The notes: generated by a model not told the origin, from the sequence alone. A DNA stretch of 14,973 nucleotides from an uncultured Candidatus Saccharibacteria bacterium (GCA_948663575.1 CAPNAV010000021.1:1-14973), one strand, 5' to 3'. Positions 7,260-14,121 are shown, counted from the stretch's first letter. Program-made: numbers and translations.

Positions 7260-8258
7260 CTATTTCTTTTCCTTGTCGCCATGTTCATGATGGCACTCAT
7301 GATAGCATCCATCACACTCGTATAGATATCCGCCACATGATAGACGAGTGGTAATATCTGAAAGATAAAAACCGATAATGCCACCGATAAGTGGGAAAAT
7401 GACATAAGCCGTCAACGCTAAGCCAGCTAGCTGTGCTAACTCACCGAAATCATTCGCTGTAGTAGGCAGAACTTGATACATTAATGCTACAACCGGGTTA
7501 AAAGTAAAAGTGTTACCGGTGAAAGCAAAGTAATTTTGTGACACGACAATACCAAAAACGATTGCCAAAGTGATACCGCTAGCAACAGCAAAAGCAAAGG
7601 TTAGTGGTTGCTTGCGAGCAAAGCGAACGGCGCGCGCGAAGAAGAAGCCGATCATGGTTGCACCGATCAGCTCAACTAAAGCTACCGCCCAAAATGTCTC
7701 ACCAGAAACTTCGTTTAAAATTGGCAGAGTACTAAGCGAATCTCCTGCTAGACGGAAAGCATTGAGAATAATCAAAGCAATCCAAGCCCCGAGCAACTGC
7801 GCAAGCATATATAAGATGCCGCGAATCGCTGATACGCGACGAGTTGCCATCATGCCGGCAGTAACTAACGGATTAAGATGTGCGCCAGAAATACCAACCA
7901 CAACAGTATAAATAGCTACTGCACAAAATACAAAGTATAGCGGCCATGCGCTTACGCCTAGTATTAGGAAGAAAATGGTCAGGAACATCGTACCGATCAC
8001 TTCTCCTAGTAGCGCACCCCAGATTTTAGGTGTTTTAAAGATCGTCAAAATATTTTCGTTAGCATCACATTTGCGTGCAAAAAAACCCTTCATTGGTTGC
8101 TCGTAATTTGTATCTGGACAAGCACCCGCTTTCTTTGCAGTTGAAACCGTAGTATCTTTTGCTACTTTTTCAACTTTAGCATCTTTTTCGTCTTTTTTTA
8201 CGGTTTCTGGCTTGCCTTCAGGCTTCTTGCCAGATTTCTTAGGCTTTTGATTTGCCAT
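7260..8258 (-). CDS. Aquaporin/MIP-family channel with charged N-terminal and Cys/His-rich C-terminal extensions
   Basis: This 332-residue membrane protein resembles major intrinsic proteins, which conduct water or small uncharged solutes. About six membrane helices run from about 78 to 300. The first half-helix box is SGAHLNPLV (N129-P130-L131) and the second is FTFNPVVAL (N254-P255-V256). Both Asn-Pro pairs are kept, but the Ala is replaced in each, and the selectivity-filter Arg that usually follows the second box is absent, so the pore should be unlike a classical water channel. The extra N-terminus (1-45) is mostly Lys, Asp, Glu and Pro. The C-terminus carries C308, C315, C318, H320, C322, H323, H324 and H326, a likely metal-binding tail. 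ATG 8258 has AAGGAGG (8272-8266) seven bases upstream. The gene stands alone, with its own promoter and terminator. Confidence 0.85.
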   Translation of the reverse strand: MANQKPKKSGKKPEGKPETVKKDEKDAKVEKVAKDTTVSTAKKAGACPDTNYEQPMKGFFARKCDANENILTIFKTPKIWGALLGEVIGTMFLTIFFLILGVSAWPLYFVFCAVAIYTVVVGISGAHLNPLVTAGMMATRRVSAIRGILYMLAQLLGAWIALIILNAFRLAGDSLSTLPILNEVSGETFWAVALVELIGATMIGFFFARAVRFARKQPLTFAFAVASGITLAIVFGIVVSQNYFAFTGNTFTFNPVVALMYQVLPTTANDFGELAQLAGLALTAYVIFPLIGGIIGFYLSDITTRLSCGGYLYECDGCYHECHHEHGDKEKK

Positions 8259-8289
8259 TATTAAACCTCCTTACACTGATATTTACTCG

Positions 8290-8319
8290 ATTATAGCATA
8301 TTTTTCTTGAGTATATCAA
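8290..8319 (-). promoter_or_regulatory. Promoter of the aquaporin-family gene
   Basis: On the minus strand TTGATA (8319-8314), an 18-base spacer ending in TGC, and TATAAT (8295-8290) form a strong promoter with both -35 and extended -10 elements. A normal leader with AAGGAGG (8272-8266) follows, unlike the leaderless promoters elsewhere in the window. Confidence 0.8.
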
Positions 8320-8342
8320 AATTCCTTCAGTACATAGAGTTA

Positions 8343-8351
8343 TGCTACAAT
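8343..8351 (+). promoter_or_regulatory. Extended -10 promoter of the small tail-anchored protein gene
   Basis: TGC-TACAAT (8346-8351) is one base from the TATAAT consensus. A roughly 48-base leader follows, with the purine-rich ribosome binding site AAGGATGAGGA (8385-8395) before ATG 8406. It is divergent from the aquaporin promoter, with the two -10 elements about 50 bases apart. Confidence 0.55.
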
Positions 8352-8405
8352 AGAAAAGTAAAATTTTAAACATAACGAATGTAGAAGGATGAGGATTTAA
8401 TCAGC

Positions 8406-8627
8406 ATGGGAATTATGGTTTCAAAAAATGAAGATAACACTGAGCTCGATCGTCGCATTGCTGCTGATTTACGCACACGCGCCCAGAGTGAACGTCGGCA
8501 TGATCCGTCTTATGTTGACGATTCGGCCTATATTGAAAATACTAAAAAAACCGGCAGATTCACCTGGGTTTGGATTATCCTGATTGTGCTAGCTATCCTT
8601 TCGCTTATCTGCATTATTTTTATTTAA
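8406..8627 (+). CDS. Small tail-anchored membrane protein, unknown function
   Basis: This 73-residue protein is not recognised. Residues 1-50 are strongly charged (DRRIAADLRTRAQSERRHD) and probably helical and cytoplasmic. The last 21 residues (about 53-73, TWVWIILIVLAILSLICIIFI) are one hydrophobic segment running to the C-terminus, so the topology is a C-terminal tail anchor. A promoter-like extended -10 and a purine-rich ribosome binding site precede it. ATG 8415, three codons in, is an alternative start with a longer spacing. Its good start signals and biased composition argue that it is real. It lies between the divergent aquaporin gene and the pheS promoter and forms its own unit. Confidence 0.65.
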   Translation: MGIMVSKNEDNTELDRRIAADLRTRAQSERRHDPSYVDDSAYIENTKKTGRFTWVWIILIVLAILSLICIIFI

Positions 8628-8705
8628 TAAGCTTTCGAGCCTTTAGCTGCGTAGTAGGGGATTGCATTTTTAGATAGATACCGAGCTAGAAAAACATCTC
8701 ACGCG

Positions 8706-8714
8706 TGCTATAAT
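8706..8714 (+). promoter_or_regulatory. Extended -10 promoter of the pheS operon (leaderless)
   Basis: TGC-TATAAT (TATAAT at 8709-8714) is separated from the pheS ATG at 8721 by only TATATA. Transcription should start on or within a base of the start codon, so pheS would be read from a leaderless mRNA. No -35 consensus is evident, and I see no attenuator or T-box-like leader, since there is no room for one. Confidence 0.75.
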
Positions 8715-8720
8715 ATATAT

Positions 8721-9668
8721 ATGTCAGAGTTAGAAAAGTTAAAATCCGAGCTTAAAGATCTCAACGCTGAGTACGCCAAGATCAAAACCCTACCGCCAGC
8801 TGAGCGTGGGCAGTTCGGTCGTGAAATGAACGCTAAAAAACAATCCCTTCTTGCTGATATTGCTCGAGCAGAGGAGCAAGCTGAAAGCGAAAACATCTCT
8901 CCTATTGATATCTCCGCTCCTTCCGCTCCCAATCAGCCAATTTTCTCTCCAAAATTCGGCACTAAACATCCTCTCATGGTCGAGCTTGATCGTGTCACAG
9001 AGATTTATGCCGATATGGGCTTTGACGTGATGGAATCACTTCAGCTTGACGACGAGTTCCATATGTTCGACAGCCTAAATTTTCCTAAGGAGCATCCAGC
9101 TCGCGATGGTTATGATACTTTCCGCACTTCTGAAAACTTTATCCCGCCCGCTCATACTTCAACTATGCAGCACCGTGCTCTGAAGAAATACAAAAAATGC
9201 CTAGAAGATGGTGGTCAGATTGCTGTCGTTATCCCTGGTCGCGTCTTTCGCAATGAAGATGCTGATGCCACTCACGAACATACTTTTTATCAATGTGAAG
9301 GCGTCTTTGTCTCTAAGAATGCCACCATGGGGCAAATGTTTGGCGTGCTCAAGCGATTTTTCGAGACATATTATGGCCAAAGCCTCAGAATCAAAACCCA
9401 GCCAGGCTATTTCCCATTCACCGAGCCGTCCGCTGAGCTTCTAATCGAAAAGCCAAAATCCCTAGGTGGTAAAGGTGGCGATTGGCTAGAAATGCTGGGT
9501 TGTGGCATGATTCATCCCAATGTCCTCAAAACAGCCGGTATTAATCCTGAGATTTATCATGGATTTGCATGGGGCGGAGGTATCGATCGTCTCGCTATGC
9601 TAAAATACGGTCTCAGCGATGTTCGCTATTTTGAATCTGGTAAACTTGACTTTCTGGAGGAGTTTTAA
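8721..9668 (+). CDS. pheS: Phenylalanyl-tRNA synthetase alpha subunit
   Basis: This catalytic subunit of the alpha2-beta2 class II synthetase charges tRNA-Phe in the cytoplasm. It has 315 residues (E. coli 327). An N-terminal coiled coil (about 1-60, rich in Glu, Lys and Ala) corresponds to the tRNA-contacting arm, here short. The catalytic core shows HPARDGYDTF (125-134), a variant AHTSTMQHR in place of the usual RTHTS segment, the motif 2 region GRVFRNEDADATHEHTFYQCEG (about 173-194), PGYFPFTEPSAE (228-239) and the motif 3 region GFAWGGGIDRLAM (281-293). It overlaps the next gene by one base (TAATG at 9666-9670), which indicates tight coupling of equal subunit synthesis. The start at 8721 is set by the promoter and the MSELEKLK coiled-coil start. 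Confidence 0.95.
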   Translation: MSELEKLKSELKDLNAEYAKIKTLPPAERGQFGREMNAKKQSLLADIARAEEQAESENISPIDISAPSAPNQPIFSPKFGTKHPLMVELDRVTEIYADMGFDVMESLQLDDEFHMFDSLNFPKEHPARDGYDTFRTSENFIPPAHTSTMQHRALKKYKKCLEDGGQIAVVIPGRVFRNEDADATHEHTFYQCEGVFVSKNATMGQMFGVLKRFFETYYGQSLRIKTQPGYFPFTEPSAELLIEKPKSLGGKGGDWLEMLGCGMIHPNVLKTAGINPEIYHGFAWGGGIDRLAMLKYGLSDVRYFESGKLDFLEEF

Positions 9669-12256
9669 TGAAAATCTCAATCAATGCACTCAAAAAATAC
9701 GCGCCGTTCCTCGAGAATATTCCATCCAAGGAGCTTATCGAGACTATAGGCTCCCGCCTTGTTGAAATCGAGGAGATTATTGATCTTGCTCCAAGATATA
9801 AAGGAATATATATTGTCAAAGTCGTCAAAGCCGAACCGATTGAGGGAACTCATCTCCATCTTTGCGAAATTGATGCCGGCGAGCATAATTCAGAATTCAA
9901 TCAACTTGAAAATAGCCTTATCCAGGTAGTTTGTGGCGCCCCGAACGTTCATGCCGGCATGTTAGCTGCCTGGATTGCTCCTGGCGCCATCGTTCCCGAA
10001 ACTTACGGTAATGAAAACTTTAAAATTAGCGTCCGCAAACTTCAAGGCCACGAATCCAACGGCATGCTTGCTGGTGCTGATGAGCTTGGTTTTGACAATG
10101 AGCACAAGTCTATCGTCGAAATCGACCCTAAGGTTGCCAATCCTGGTGATAACTTTGCGGATATTTTTGACCTCAACGATCTTATCCTGGATGTCGAGAA
10201 TAAGTCCCTTACTCATCGCCCAGATTGTTTTGGTCTTCTTGGCTTTGCGAGGGAAGTTTGCGGTATTTTCGGTCAGAAATTCACCGAGCCTCAATGGCCA
10301 GATTATCATCCATGTCTAGATTTGCCTATTTCCGTCCAAATTCTTAATCCCAATCTCTGCCCGCGCTATTCTTGCGCCGTGTTTGATATTCCCGACAATA
10401 CCACCAGCAAATATCTCACCAAAGACGCCATTTTCCTTGCCAAAGCCGGCATGCGCAGCATTGATCCGATGGTTGATTTGACTAACATCATCATGATTGA
10501 GACGGGCCAGCCACTTCATGCTTTTGATTATGACAAACTAGTAGCTATTGGGGGCGCTAAAAATGCCAAAATCATCGTCCGTGCTGCTGAATCTGGTGAG
10601 CAAATCCAGCTTCTTGATGGCAAGACTATTTCTTGCATCCCAGAGGATATCCTCATTACTAGTAATAATACTCCTATCGCCCTTGCCGGCGCCATGGGTG
10701 GCAAAAACACCGAAATCGACGCTAGTACTCGCCGTGTGGTACTAGAAAGCGCCACATTTTCCCTCTATAACCTTCGTAAAACTCAAATGGCTCACGGCAT
10801 CTTCTCGGAAGCCATTACGCGGTTCACTAAAGGTCAGCCTGCCGCGATGACGCTGCCAGTCTTGCTTGAAACCATCAAGTGTCTTGGTGTTACTCCACGG
10901 AGCCTCGTAGATGACTTTCCAGGGGCGGAAAAATCAAATCGCACTCATAGCCAGGTTGATAGTATTAGCGCCTCAGGCGGCTCGACAGCGGGCAATCACG
11001 GCAATTCCATTGACAAAAACTCCGCAGGGAACGATAAAAACGTTGTAAATTCCACAACATCTACCTCTGAAAACGTTGTAAAAATTACAACAGAAAATAT
11101 CAATAATCTCCTTGGTACAGACTATAGTGTCGAAACGATTATTAATACCCTAGAAAACGTCAGTTTTAAGGTTGAAATAGTCAATAAAACTCAACCGGAG
11201 CAGCTTAAAATCACCGTGCCGCCTTTCCGTACTGATATTCATATTCCAGAAGATATTATCGAAGAGGTAGGTCGTCTCCTTGGTTATGATAATATTCCTC
11301 TGAGTTTGCCGACTAAACCTTTCTCTGGTAGTGAGATCTCGCCGATGTTTCATTTCAAACATGAACTCCGCGACATCCTCTCTGGTCAGCTACAGATGAA
11401 CGAGCTATTAACCTATTCATTCGTTAGCCGTGATTTGCTTGAAAAAGTCGGCCAAGATCCACAAAATAGCTATGAGATCGTCAATTCTATTTCTCCAGAG
11501 CTCCAATGTTTCCGTCAGCAAATCTCTCCTAGCCTCCTCGATAAAGTTCGCGAAAATCTCAAATCTGGCCACCACGATTTTACATTCTACGAATTGAATC
11601 AGGTTACGCGGAAAGATTGGGGTTTGAGCCAAGATAATACTCCAGTCATCAAAACCAATCTCGGTATTGTTTCTCTCGGCGATTGTTATCATCTCAAGGC
11701 GCAAATTCTCGCTCTCACTCGCCGTGGCTTGCGTATTACGCTCGAATATTCACAGATGGCCCCAGGCTCCAAGATGGCCGAGCAGTATCCTTATCTCGAG
11801 CCGCTCCATAGTGTTGTTGTGCTAGTGAATAATGAAGTTATTGGTGCTTTCGGTGAGGTAAAAGCCGGCGTTCTGCGACGTTTCAAGATTGATGAGCTAG
11901 TTTCTTCCGGAGAGATTAACCTTGATGCAATCATTAATCTCCCTCGCAACCTCGAGCGCCAGCTCCGCGTTTCTAAGTTTCCATTTGTCGGTCGTGACCT
12001 CACTTTCAAAGTTGCCAGTAGCGCAGCTTTTGGGCGCTTCTATTCAGCAATCAGCAATTCTCTAGACGGTCAAGGCCTAATCTATGATGTTGCCCCGGTT
12101 TCAATTTACCAATCTCAGCTAGACGCCGACACTAAGAACCTCTCGTTCCGTCTCAAATTCTCCAGCCCTGAAAAGACCTTGGAGCAAGATGAAATCTCTG
12201 CTATAATAAACAAAATTATCGTTGAAGTGACTCAGCTCGGCGCCGAAATCGTTTAG
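9668..12256 (+). CDS. pheT: Phenylalanyl-tRNA synthetase beta subunit
   Basis: The beta subunit carries editing and tRNA-binding modules of the PheST enzyme. The 862 residues are longer than E. coli PheT (795). In order: an EMAP-type tRNA-binding domain (about 40-155, with VVCGAPNV), the B3/B4 editing domain (about 210-415), a B5 domain (about 470-545), the catalytic-like core (about 555-760) and the C-terminal FDX-ACB anticodon-binding domain (about 770-862, KFPFVGRDLTFKV onward). Between B3/B4 and B5 lies a low-complexity Ser/Asn/Thr/Gly linker (about 419-470), which accounts for much of the extra length. Its DNA holds two copies of the dispersed GTTGTAA palindrome. GGAGG (9656-9660) precedes the ATG at 9668. 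The frame is intact, so the linker seems tolerated. Confidence 0.95.
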   Translation: MKISINALKKYAPFLENIPSKELIETIGSRLVEIEEIIDLAPRYKGIYIVKVVKAEPIEGTHLHLCEIDAGEHNSEFNQLENSLIQVVCGAPNVHAGMLAAWIAPGAIVPETYGNENFKISVRKLQGHESNGMLAGADELGFDNEHKSIVEIDPKVANPGDNFADIFDLNDLILDVENKSLTHRPDCFGLLGFAREVCGIFGQKFTEPQWPDYHPCLDLPISVQILNPNLCPRYSCAVFDIPDNTTSKYLTKDAIFLAKAGMRSIDPMVDLTNIIMIETGQPLHAFDYDKLVAIGGAKNAKIIVRAAESGEQIQLLDGKTISCIPEDILITSNNTPIALAGAMGGKNTEIDASTRRVVLESATFSLYNLRKTQMAHGIFSEAITRFTKGQPAAMTLPVLLETIKCLGVTPRSLVDDFPGAEKSNRTHSQVDSISASGGSTAGNHGNSIDKNSAGNDKNVVNSTTSTSENVVKITTENINNLLGTDYSVETIINTLENVSFKVEIVNKTQPEQLKITVPPFRTDIHIPEDIIEEVGRLLGYDNIPLSLPTKPFSGSEISPMFHFKHELRDILSGQLQMNELLTYSFVSRDLLEKVGQDPQNSYEIVNSISPELQCFRQQISPSLLDKVRENLKSGHHDFTFYELNQVTRKDWGLSQDNTPVIKTNLGIVSLGDCYHLKAQILALTRRGLRITLEYSQMAPGSKMAEQYPYLEPLHSVVVLVNNEVIGAFGEVKAGVLRRFKIDELVSSGEINLDAIINLPRNLERQLRVSKFPFVGRDLTFKVASSAAFGRFYSAISNSLDGQGLIYDVAPVSIYQSQLDADTKNLSFRLKFSSPEKTLEQDEISAIINKIIVEVTQLGAEIV
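11036..11058. repeat. Imperfect copy of the palindrome within pheT
   Basis: GTTGTAA (11042-11048), ATT, CCACAAC (11052-11058) matches the family in the left arm fully and in the right arm at 5 of 7. It is preceded by AAAAAC. It encodes part of the PheT linker (NVVNSTT) and starts 33 bases, exactly 11 codons, before the next copy. Confidence 0.55.
11069..11091. repeat. Perfect GTTGTAA-N3-TTACAAC palindrome within pheT
   Basis: GTTGTAA (11075-11081), AAA, TTACAAC (11085-11091) is a perfect 7-3-7 inverted repeat. With its left flank, GAAAACGTTGTAA is identical to the intergenic copy at 7109-7121. It encodes NVVKITT at the start of the B5 domain of PheT, in the same reading frame as the copy 33 bases upstream. 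Confidence 0.75.
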
Positions 12257-12283
12257 CTGATCATTATGTTAGGAGGAATCGAA

Positions 12284-13018
12284 ATGGACGAACAGACTCT
12301 CAAGACTAAGGTCTGGCAGCGGGTGGTTATTATTGCTATCGCTATTTTATTGCTTGGAGCTACTATTATGACATACCTATTTGTAGTAATAGGTAGTAAT
12401 AATGGCGTCGCTAATAATGATCAATCCGCCACTGATCAAAAGATCGCCGAGCTCACCGAAGCTTACGATACTAAACAAGCCGAGCTTCTTGCCGCTGCGA
12501 AGCCTCTCTCTGAGCAATATTTCCCAACCCTAAAACAATATCGCTCCGAAGTCAAGGCTTACAATGAAGCCGCTGCGACTGCCGACGTCCTTAAAACCAC
12601 CGACCTCCTCGAGGGTACCGGCAAGACCCTCGCCGAAGGTAATACTAATTATCTTGCTTATTACATTGGTTGGTGTGCAGACGGTAGCATCTTCCAATCC
12701 TCGTTCATTAACGACCAAGGCAAGGAAGACAACGAGTCTCCAGTTGCTCTCGGCGCTCCGCTTGACCCCTCTGGTGGCACTATTGAGGGGTGGATGCAAG
12801 GAGTTATTGGTATGAAGCTTGGTGGCGTTCGCCAAATCACTATGTCTGGTGACCTAGCTTATGGCAGTACTCGCTCAATCTGTGGCGGCTATAATAAGCC
12901 CCTAAAGTTCATCGTGATGGCTATACCTAGAGAGGGAAATGAGAATATTGTCAAACTCAGCACTGAACTTCAGGATATTTGGCTACAAATGTATCGTGCT
13001 TATTATGGTGCAGCCTAG
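12284..13018 (+). CDS. Membrane-anchored FKBP-type peptidyl-prolyl cis-trans isomerase
   Basis: A 244-residue extracytoplasmic foldase is predicted. ATG 12284 is chosen because AGGAGG (12271-12276) sits seven bases upstream. The upstream in-frame ATG at 12266 would bury that site inside the coding region. A short basic cytoplasmic stretch and a membrane segment (about 13-37, VVIIAIAILLLGATIMTY and onward) anchor it. A coiled-coil-like linker (about 50-100) leads to an FKBP domain (about 106-217) with YYIGWCADGSIFQSSF, GGTIEGWMQGVIGMKLGG and LAYGS. Y126 or Y127, F137, W170 and Y193 match the hydrophobic pocket of FKBPs, but the usual Asp after the pocket Phe is Gln (Q138). C131 and C200 may pair outside the cell. 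It is third in the pheS operon. Isomerase activity is probable but the substitution leaves room for a chaperone role. Confidence 0.85.
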   Translation: MDEQTLKTKVWQRVVIIAIAILLLGATIMTYLFVVIGSNNGVANNDQSATDQKIAELTEAYDTKQAELLAAAKPLSEQYFPTLKQYRSEVKAYNEAAATADVLKTTDLLEGTGKTLAEGNTNYLAYYIGWCADGSIFQSSFINDQGKEDNESPVALGAPLDPSGGTIEGWMQGVIGMKLGGVRQITMSGDLAYGSTRSICGGYNKPLKFIVMAIPREGNENIVKLSTELQDIWLQMYRAYYGAA

Positions 13019-13036
13019 ATTATAGCGGAGATGAAT

Positions 13037-13957
13037 GTGGCAAAAAATATCCCAGATTTAGCCATCATCGGTGCTGGCTCCGCCGCTCTTTCCGCCGCTA
13101 TCTATGCTGCGCGCGCCGGCCTGAGTGTACAGATATTTGAGCGCAAGAATATCGGCGGTCTTCTTTCCGAAATTCCCGATTTAGCTAATTATCCTGGTTT
13201 TCGTGGTCCCGGAGATGAATTAGCTCGTCAAATGCGCGGGCAGGTAGAGTATCTCGGCGTCCAGATTGATTACAGTGAGTGTACTGAGATTAAGCTCGCT
13301 CAGTCAACTTTTGAGCTGACTATCGATGACGATCTATGCCATGCTCGCTCCGTTCTCATGGCTACTGGCTCCGATCCCCGTCATCTCAGTTTTGAGGTTG
13401 ATCGCCCTGTCTCTTATTGCGCGCTCTGTGACGGTCCTCTCGCCAAGGATAAACATGTTGCCGTGATTGGTGGGGCCAATTCTGCAACTATCTCTGCTCT
13501 ATATCTAGCCAATTTAGCCTCGCAGGTCACCGTAATTACTCATTCACACCTCAAATCCACTGCTATTCTATCCCAACAACTCCGCCAGACCCCTAATATT
13601 GCCATCATTGAGGATACTGAGCCTACCCCGGATCTCCTTGAGCAGTTCGATTATATTTTTGTCTATATTGGCAATACGCCCGCTACGGCACCTTTGTCAT
13701 CGCTGGCTAGTAAGTTCCCAAGCCTCCTAGATTCATCTGGCTATATTATTACTGGCGATAGCGCAAAAACAAGCCTATTAAGTGACAGTGATCGTGAAAA
13801 AAATATCCATCCTCATGCCACCATCATTCCTGGTCTCTTTGCGGCCGGCGATGTGCGTGCCGGATCCGTCCGCCAGGTCGTCACTGCCGCCGGAGATGGT
13901 GCTGCTGCTGCCATCGAAATCACAGATTTTCTCAATATTGTGCCGGGTGGCGTGTAG
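13037..13957 (+). CDS. Thioredoxin-reductase-like flavoprotein with degenerate NADPH site
   Basis: This 306-residue cytoplasmic FAD enzyme of the TrxB family is expected to pass electrons to thioredoxin or a related dithiol protein. In the 308-residue numbering from ATG 13031, the FAD motif GAGSAA is at 14-19, ATGSDP at 111-116, the redox pair CALCDG at C130 and C133, and the FAD-binding GLFAAGDVRAGSVRQ at 268-282. The second nucleotide-binding motif, normally GGGDSA, is GGANSA (147-152), and the downstream HRRxxxR that contacts the NADPH phosphate is replaced by THSHLKS. NADPH use is therefore uncertain; NADH or another donor is possible. GTG 13037 is preferred because GGAG (13027-13030) lies six bases before it and abuts ATG 13031. 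It is the last gene of the pheS operon, 18 bases after the FKBP gene. Confidence 0.85.
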   Translation: MAKNIPDLAIIGAGSAALSAAIYAARAGLSVQIFERKNIGGLLSEIPDLANYPGFRGPGDELARQMRGQVEYLGVQIDYSECTEIKLAQSTFELTIDDDLCHARSVLMATGSDPRHLSFEVDRPVSYCALCDGPLAKDKHVAVIGGANSATISALYLANLASQVTVITHSHLKSTAILSQQLRQTPNIAIIEDTEPTPDLLEQFDYIFVYIGNTPATAPLSSLASKFPSLLDSSGYIITGDSAKTSLLSDSDREKNIHPHATIIPGLFAAGDVRAGSVRQVVTAAGDGAAAAIEITDFLNIVPGGV

Positions 13958-14028
13958 CTCTGGTAGCATGACTTAGGGTGACATCAACCAAATTATAATG
14001 CAATGTTTTCGGTGTATTCACAAAATTA

Positions 14029-14045
14029 TCCATAAAAGGTATGGA
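14029..14045. promoter_or_regulatory. Inverted repeat overlapping a -35 element; candidate operator
   Basis: TCCATA (14029-14034), a five-base spacer and TATGGA (14040-14045) form a perfect 6-5-6 inverted repeat that overlaps the putative -35 TGGACA (14042-14047) of the downstream gene. Placement suggests a repressor or activator site; no regulator can be named. Confidence 0.4.
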
Positions 14046-14070
14046 CAAAAACGCAAATGTGTGCTATAAT
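14042..14070 (+). promoter_or_regulatory. Promoter of the last membrane-protein gene
   Basis: TGGACA (14042-14047), a 17-base spacer ending in TGC, and TATAAT (14065-14070) form a near-consensus promoter with an extended -10. Transcription should start near 14077, giving a leader of about 45 bases with GGGGG (14109-14113) as ribosome binding site for ATG 14122. Confidence 0.8.
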
Positions 14071-14077
14071 GGAAGTA

Positions 14078-14095
14078 TAGGCTAATTATAGCCTA
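14078..14095 (+). promoter_or_regulatory. Perfect inverted repeat at the transcript 5' end
   Basis: TAGGCTA (14078-14084), ATTA, TAGCCTA (14089-14095) is a perfect 7-4-7 inverted repeat starting at the expected transcription start. It could be an operator or a 5'-terminal mRNA hairpin that stabilises the transcript. It does not cover the ribosome binding site. Confidence 0.5.
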
Positions 14096-14121
14096 AATTC
14101 ATAAAAACGGGGGTAATAAAA

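Noticed and set aside
9962..10309. Overlapping open frames of about 115 codons on both strands in pheT
   Set aside because: They lie fully inside the conserved tRNA-binding and editing region of pheT and show no family features or ribosome binding sites.
11036..11092. Two spaced repeats in pheT as a CRISPR fragment
   Set aside because: There are only two units, they are imperfect, and they lie in a continuous coding frame. There are no regular spacers and no cas genes.
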